From an uncultured Bacilli bacterium (GTDB lineage Bacteria; Bacillota_I; Bacilli_A; RF39; UBA660): 10,100 bases of DNA. Positions 6,963-10,100 of the stretch are shown piece by piece. Below the pieces are notes generated by a model that did not search any database, was not told where the DNA came from, and was given only the letters and a program-made list of their open reading frames with translations. The DNA is taken from the NCBI GenBank assembly GCA_947599755.1, contig CANQFO010000038.1:1-10100 (forward strand). Reading direction: 5' to 3'. The translations under genes were made by a program, and so were the position numbers. Position 1 is the stretch's first letter, and each line of letters begins with the position of its first letter.

Positions 6963-6980
6963 CCACAGTAATAATATAAT
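6953..6980 (+). promoter_or_regulatory. Probable dnaN promoter with DnaA box in the spacer
   Basis: TTAACT (4/6 to -35) and a perfect TATAAT (6975-6980) are 16 bp apart, 27 bp before the dnaN ATG. The DnaA box TTTTCCACA (6959-6967) starts immediately after the -35, the same arrangement as at the putative dnaA promoter. Confidence 0.5.
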
Positions 6981-7007
6981 CATTATAAGAAAGAAGGAAT
7001 ATAATAT

Positions 7008-8135
7008 ATGAAATTTACGATTAAGAAAGATTTGTTATTGGATGCGTTAAATAAGGTTTCTAAGGCTATTTCTACGAAGAATTTGATTCCTGTTTTAGCG
7101 GGTATTAAGTTTGAATTAAGGAAGAAAAAATTGACTCTTACTGCTAGTGATAATGATATTACGATTCAAACTAGTATTGACTGTTTAAATGAGGATGATT
7201 TTAGAATTGAAAGGGAAGGTAGTATTATTATTCAAGGTAAATATATTTTGGATATTGTTCGTAAGTTACCTGATCAATTTATTAATATTGAAGTTATTGA
7301 TGAGCTAAAAATTCTTATTTATACTGAGAAGAGTGAATTTAATTTAAATGGGATTAGTGAAAGTGAGTATCCTAATATTGGATTGGAAGAGAGTAAGAAA
7401 AAGATTTGTTTAAAGGCTGGTGTTTTTAAAAGTATTGTTAATCAAACTGCTTTTGCTTCTTCTAATGAAGAAAGTAAGGCTGTTCTTACAGGAATTAATT
7501 TTAATATTGTTGGTAATATATTAGAGTGTAATTCTACTGATTCTTATCGTTTAGCGCGAAAGGTAATTACTTTAAATGTTGAGAGTGAGGATAGTTATAA
7601 TATTGTTATTCCTAGTCATAATATTATTGAGTTTTCTAAGATATTAGGAGATGATGATATGGAGGTGGAATTACATATATTTAATAATAAGATATTATTT
7701 AAAACTGGTAATTTGAAGTTTGAATCTCGTTTAATTAATGGTACTTATCCTAATACTTCTAATTTGCTTCCAGATGATTCATTTATGGTTATTCATACAA
7801 ATTTGAATGATTTTTATGATGTTATTGATCGTGTTAGTATTTTAACTAGTGATAAGGAGAAAAATATAGTTACTTTGGAGACTAAGGGGAATATTTTGAT
7901 TTTAAAGAGTAGTTCTGCTGAAATTGGTAGGGTAGAGGAAAAAATGGAAATTAGTAAAAATAATCAAGAAGATATTAAGATTTCGTTTAGTGCTAAATAT
8001 ATGATGGAAGCTTTAAAAAGTTTTTCCACAGAAACTGTTGATATTCATTTTGTGGGAGAAATTAAGCCAATTTTGATTAAATCTAGTGAAGATGAGACTT
8101 TGACTCAATTGGTTTTACCAATTAGAACTTATTAA
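7008..8135 (+). CDS. dnaN: DnaN, DNA polymerase III beta sliding clamp
   Basis: The beta clamp is a ring-shaped dimer that tethers DNA polymerase III and binds many repair factors. The 375 residues are the normal length. The start MKFTIKKDLLLDALNKVSKA, the internal TDSYRLA segment, FESRLINGTYPNTSNLLP in the second half and the terminal LVLPIRTY are characteristic; the last residues form part of the clamp's hydrophobic partner-binding pocket. AAGAAGGAA lies about 9 bases before the ATG. Codons are strongly T- and G-ending: of the first 60 codons about 16 besides ATG end in G and one in C, the mirror image of mnmG. TTTTCCACA at 8022-8030 is a DnaA-box match inside the gene and may be chance. 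A terminator-like hairpin follows the stop. Confidence 0.98.
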   Translation: MKFTIKKDLLLDALNKVSKAISTKNLIPVLAGIKFELRKKKLTLTASDNDITIQTSIDCLNEDDFRIEREGSIIIQGKYILDIVRKLPDQFINIEVIDELKILIYTEKSEFNLNGISESEYPNIGLEESKKKICLKAGVFKSIVNQTAFASSNEESKAVLTGINFNIVGNILECNSTDSYRLARKVITLNVESEDSYNIVIPSHNIIEFSKILGDDDMEVELHIFNNKILFKTGNLKFESRLINGTYPNTSNLLPDDSFMVIHTNLNDFYDVIDRVSILTSDKEKNIVTLETKGNILILKSSSAEIGRVEEKMEISKNNQEDIKISFSAKYMMEALKSFSTETVDIHFVGEIKPILIKSSEDETLTQLVLPIRTY

Positions 8136-8145
8136 TTAGGATATT

Positions 8146-8182
8146 AAAAGAATAGGAAATTTAATTTTTATTCTTTTTTTTT
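8146..8182 (+). terminator. Terminator-like hairpin after dnaN
   Basis: AAAAGAATA (8146-8154) pairs perfectly with TATTCTTTT (8169-8177) and runs into a T-tract to 8182. The 14-base loop contains the small palindrome AAATTTAATTT. The stem has a single G-C pair, so strength is uncertain. It separates dnaN from the comK-like gene. Confidence 0.5.
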
Positions 8183-8241
8183 GGATTTTTTTATTTTTTG
8201 TTTATTATATTATTGAGGAGTTTGCTAAATTTCGTTTATTT

Positions 8242-8269
8242 TCGACAATTTTAGTTGTTATGATATAGT
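8242..8269 (+). promoter_or_regulatory. Promoter of the comK-like gene (extended -10)
   Basis: TCGACA (8242-8247, 5/6 to TTGACA) and TATAGT (8264-8269, 5/6 to TATAAT) are 16 bp apart, with TG one base before the -10. The leader before the ATG is about 20 bases. The spacer contains ACAA-TTTTAG-TTGT, a short inverted repeat that could be an operator. So the gene has its own good promoter independent of dnaN. Confidence 0.65.
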
Positions 8270-8296
8270 CAATTTCATTTTTAAGGGGGAATTTAT

Positions 8297-8743
8297 ATGG
8301 AATATGAAATTAGTAAAGGGACATTAGCGATTGTTCCTAATGAAAAGGAGACTAGTTTGGTTTATGAGGATGAGGAACGATATTTAATTCATCAAAGACC
8401 TTTTCGAATTATGGAGGAAAGTTGTAAGTATTTTGGTAGTACTTATAAGGGTAGAAAAGATAGTGCTCGAGATATATTAGGTGCTGAATATAAGGTTCCT
8501 ATTATTGTGGAAGATAGTGATAATTTGATTGTTTTTCCTACTACTTCTCCTCTTGCTGAGGATTGTGTTTGGATTTCTTTGAAAAGGGTTAGATCTTTTC
8601 ATAAGATTGATGCAAATAATACAAAAATTATTTTTGATAATCAGAAGGAATTGATTGTTCCTTGTTCTTATCGAACTATTGAAAATCAAGTTTCTAGAGC
8701 TTCTAGATTAGATTTTATTATGAGAAGTAGAAAAAATCGTTAA
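8297..8743 (+). CDS. comK: ComK-family competence transcription factor, short form
   Basis: ComK is the master activator of DNA-uptake genes in B. subtilis, binding paired AAAA-N5-TTTT boxes. This 148-residue protein aligns, from memory, with B. subtilis ComK along almost its whole length: YEISKGTLAIVP against YEVNGATIAVLP, SCKYFGSTYKGRK (42-54) against SCRFFGSSYAGRK, VPIIVEDSDNLIVFPT (67-82) against PPIMVDPSNQIFLFPT, CVWIS (90-94) against CGWIS, and SYRTIENQVSRA (124-135) against SYNSFENQVYRT. B. subtilis ComK has 192 residues; this protein stops where that one continues into the region with the MecA-binding FMLYPK peptide. AAGGGGGA precedes the ATG by about 7 bases. It has its own promoter and is flanked by terminator-like hairpins, so it is monocistronic. 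It occupies the slot often held by yaaA. Family membership is strong; a competence role here is inferred. Confidence 0.88.
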   Translation: MEYEISKGTLAIVPNEKETSLVYEDEERYLIHQRPFRIMEESCKYFGSTYKGRKDSARDILGAEYKVPIIVEDSDNLIVFPTTSPLAEDCVWISLKRVRSFHKIDANNTKIIFDNQKELIVPCSYRTIENQVSRASRLDFIMRSRKNR

Positions 8744-8768
8744 AAAATTCAATTTATAACGATTTTTT
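8731..8768 (+). terminator. Terminator overlapping the comK stop codon
   Basis: AAAAAATCGTTA (8731-8742) pairs perfectly over 12 bp with TAACGATTTTTT (8757-8768), ending in six Ts. The upstream arm contains the last codons and part of the TAA stop (8741-8743). The 14-base loop holds AAATTCAATTT. The A-run upstream could make it bidirectional in form, but no convergent gene is present. Confidence 0.7.
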
Positions 8769-8789
8769 CGTGCTTTATTTGCTTATTTA

Positions 8790-8798
8790 TGCTATAAT
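8790..8798 (+). promoter_or_regulatory. Promoter of the recF-gyrB unit (extended -10)
   Basis: TGC followed by a perfect TATAAT (8793-8798) forms a consensus extended -10. No good -35 lies 16-18 bp upstream, which an extended -10 can tolerate. The start of transcription should fall near 8805, about 40 bases before the leader ORF. Confidence 0.65.
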
Positions 8799-8843
8799 AG
8801 GTATGTATGTATAGGAATACTGTATAGGGGATAGGTGAAGCGT

Positions 8844-8870
8844 ATGACTCTTTTATTTGGTTTTAAATGA
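8844..8870 (+). CDS. 8-codon leader ORF translationally coupled to recF
   Basis: ATG at 8844-8846 opens a reading frame for MTLLFGFK ending in TGA at 8868-8870. AGGTGA (8833-8838) sits 5 bases before it, a good ribosome-binding site. Its stop overlaps the recF ATG as ATGA, the classic coupling arrangement. The recF start itself has no ribosome-binding site: the preceding bases are T- and A-rich. The peptide probably has no function beyond delivering ribosomes to recF; it might instead be a relic of a lost gene such as yaaA, but nothing in the peptide shows that. Confidence 0.55.
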   Translation: MTLLFGFK

Positions 8871-9979
8871 ATTTAACTAAAATTAAATTACTAAATTTTA
8901 GAAATTATTCTAATATTTCTGTTAAATTGAATTCAGGAATGAATATTTTTGTTGGGGATAATGCTCAAGGGAAGACTAATATTTTGGAGTCTATAATTAT
9001 TTTGGCTTTAACGAAATCTCATCGGGTAGGAAATATGCCTAATATTATTCAATTTAATAAGAAAAAGTGTCAAATTCAAGGAGTTATTAAAAAGGGTTGT
9101 ATTCTTTCTAAATTAGAGGTTGATTTTTTTGATGATGTGAAAAAGTTAATGATTAATCAGACTGAGATTAGGAGGGTTTCTGATTATATTTCTAATTTAA
9201 ATGTTATTGTATTTTCACCTGATGATTTGGAAATTATAAAAGGTTCACCTAATGTTCGTAGAAATCTTTTAAATATTCAACTTTCTCAGATATCTCGAAA
9301 TTATTTAAATACTTATAATGAATATAATAAGCTATTGAAGACTAGAAATGAGTATTTGAAAGTTTTGTTTAATAATCATATTGCTGATAAGAGTTATTTG
9401 GATATTCTTACCGATAAATTAATTGAAAAGTCTATTTTTATTTATCAGATGCGTAAGAAATATTTGGATTTAATTAATGATTCTATAGGAAATTATTATT
9501 TTCAAATTTCTGGTAATCGAGATTTGTTTGTAAAGTATATTCCAAATGTAGTTTTTGATTGTTATAGTGAAGATGAGATTCGCGATAAATTGTCTAAAAT
9601 ATTTCGAAAAAATTATCAAAAAGAATTGAATTATGGTATGACTATGTATGGTCCTCATCGTGATGATTTTAGTTTTTCTTATGGTGATAATGATTTGAAA
9701 TATTATGGTTCACAGGGTCAGCAAAAATTAGCTGTTTTATCGTTTAAGTTGGCGGAAATTCCTATTTTTGAGCAATTTTGTGGGACGATGCCTGTTTTAT
9801 TATTGGATGATATTTTTAGTGAGTTGGATATTAAGAAGAGAAATAGGTTATTAAGGGAGATTAATCGGGAAGGTATTCAAAGTATTTTGACTACTACTGA
9901 TCTTAGGAGTATTAATAAAAAAATTTTGGATGGAGCTTATATATACGAAGTAAAGAATGGTAATATTGAAAGAAAGTAG
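8867..9979 (+). CDS. recF: RecF, DNA gap-repair ATPase
   Basis: RecF is an SMC-like ABC ATPase that, with RecO and RecR, loads RecA on gapped DNA at stalled forks. The 370 residues match the usual length. The N-terminus MNLTKIKLLNFRNYSN is typical. Walker A GDNAQGKTN is at 30-38, the QLSQIS segment at 138-143, GPHRDDF at 262-268, the ABC signature YGSQGQQKL at 280-288, and Walker B VLLLDDIFSELD at 310-321. An in-frame TAA lies directly before the ATG, so no longer start is possible, and there is no ribosome-binding site for it except that of the overlapping leader ORF. gyrB begins 5 bp after the stop, so both are one transcriptional unit. Confidence 0.98.
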   Translation: MNLTKIKLLNFRNYSNISVKLNSGMNIFVGDNAQGKTNILESIIILALTKSHRVGNMPNIIQFNKKKCQIQGVIKKGCILSKLEVDFFDDVKKLMINQTEIRRVSDYISNLNVIVFSPDDLEIIKGSPNVRRNLLNIQLSQISRNYLNTYNEYNKLLKTRNEYLKVLFNNHIADKSYLDILTDKLIEKSIFIYQMRKKYLDLINDSIGNYYFQISGNRDLFVKYIPNVVFDCYSEDEIRDKLSKIFRKNYQKELNYGMTMYGPHRDDFSFSYGDNDLKYYGSQGQQKLAVLSFKLAEIPIFEQFCGTMPVLLLDDIFSELDIKKRNRLLREINREGIQSILTTTDLRSINKKILDGAYIYEVKNGNIERK

Positions 9980-9984
9980 GTAAT

Positions 9985-10100
9985 ATGATGAATGAGGAAA
10001 AGGTAGAGAGAACTTATGATTCTTCTGCAATTCAAGTATTAGAAGGGTTGGAGGCTGTTAGAAAGAGGCCTGGTATGTATATTGGGACTACTAGTTCTAG
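9985..10100 (+). CDS. gyrB: GyrB, DNA gyrase subunit B, N-terminal fragment
   Basis: GyrB is the ATPase subunit of DNA gyrase, which introduces negative supercoils. Only 38 complete codons are in the window; the gene runs off the right edge. The translation starts MMNEEKVERTYDSSAIQVLE and continues through EAVRKRPGMYIGTT, the highly conserved beginning of the GHKL ATPase domain of GyrB/ParE. Position after recF favours GyrB over ParE. Two consecutive ATG codons (9985 and 9988) are possible starts; the weak ribosome-binding site AGTAGG overlaps the recF stop, suggesting coupling to recF. Confidence 0.95.
   Translation, partial: MMNEEKVERTYDSSAIQVLEGLEAVRKRPGMYIGTTSS

Larger units (their letters stand above)
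6875..7007. other. dnaA-dnaN gap: candidate DNA unwinding element
   Basis: This 133-bp gap is strongly AT-rich. It holds TTTTGCACA (6896-6904, 7/9), a 9-bp perfect hairpin at 6940-6962, and the DnaA box TTTTCCACA at 6959-6967. After one base, the triplets TAA, TAA, TAT follow the box, resembling the TAG/TAA DnaA-trio element next to DnaA boxes at the B. subtilis unwinding site, which is also between dnaA and dnaN. The remaining bases to the dnaN start contain almost no G or C outside the ribosome-binding site. Function as an unwinding site is an inference. Confidence 0.5.

Noticed and set aside
8136..8296. A yaaA-like S4-domain gene between dnaN and recF, or a small ORF after GAGGAG near 8215
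   Set aside because: No frame with S4-like sequence is present in either gap, and no start codon follows the GAGGAG at a workable distance.
867..9979. Possible Mollicutes code in which TGA means Trp, since no complete large gene here ends in TGA
   Set aside because: All Trp codons checked in dnaA, yidC, the unknown gene and comK are TGG, and all genes are full length under the standard code. TGA is simply rare.

Overview
This is a replication-origin neighbourhood from a very AT-rich, low-GC Gram-positive bacterium. The order rpmH-rnpA-yidC-jag-mnmE-mnmG on the minus strand, diverging from dnaA-dnaN-recF-gyrB on the plus strand, is the classic Firmicutes/Bacilli oriC layout. The base composition (very few C or G third positions), the YidC lipoprotein form and the ComK homologue fit Bacilli, perhaps an uncultured Erysipelotrichia/RF39-like or Mollicutes-related lineage; that placement is an inference. 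The standard genetic code fits: every Trp codon I checked is TGG.

Left half (1-5196, minus strand). rpmH has a consensus promoter and is followed at once by a GC-containing terminator. rnpA, yidC and jag follow, with 3 bp between rnpA and yidC and a 14-bp yidC/jag overlap. A second, AT-rich terminator-like hairpin ends that block. Then come a coiled-coil protein of unknown function, mnmE and mnmG (cut by the window edge), with gaps of 20 and 25 bp.

Middle (5256-5488 and 6875-7007). The rpmH-dnaA gap holds about nine DnaA-box-like sites, including one perfect box, a box abutting it and a 22-bp perfect palindrome. The dnaA-dnaN gap holds one more box followed by TAA/TAT triplets in a very AT-rich tract. 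Together they resemble a bipartite Bacillus-type origin.

Right half (5498-10100, plus strand). dnaA (probably from a TTG start) and dnaN are followed by a ComK-family competence regulator where many Bacilli carry yaaA. recF follows, apparently translated by coupling to an 8-codon leader ORF, and then the start of gyrB.

Two points stand out. First, the ComK homologue sits beside the origin and lacks the C-terminal region by which B. subtilis ComK is recognised by MecA. Second, strand composition does not reverse at the presumed origin: the plus strand is T- and G-biased on both sides, so the rpmH-mnmG arm looks like lagging-strand DNA. The rest of the window is conserved housekeeping sequence; I saw no mobile element, CRISPR array, tRNA or rRNA.
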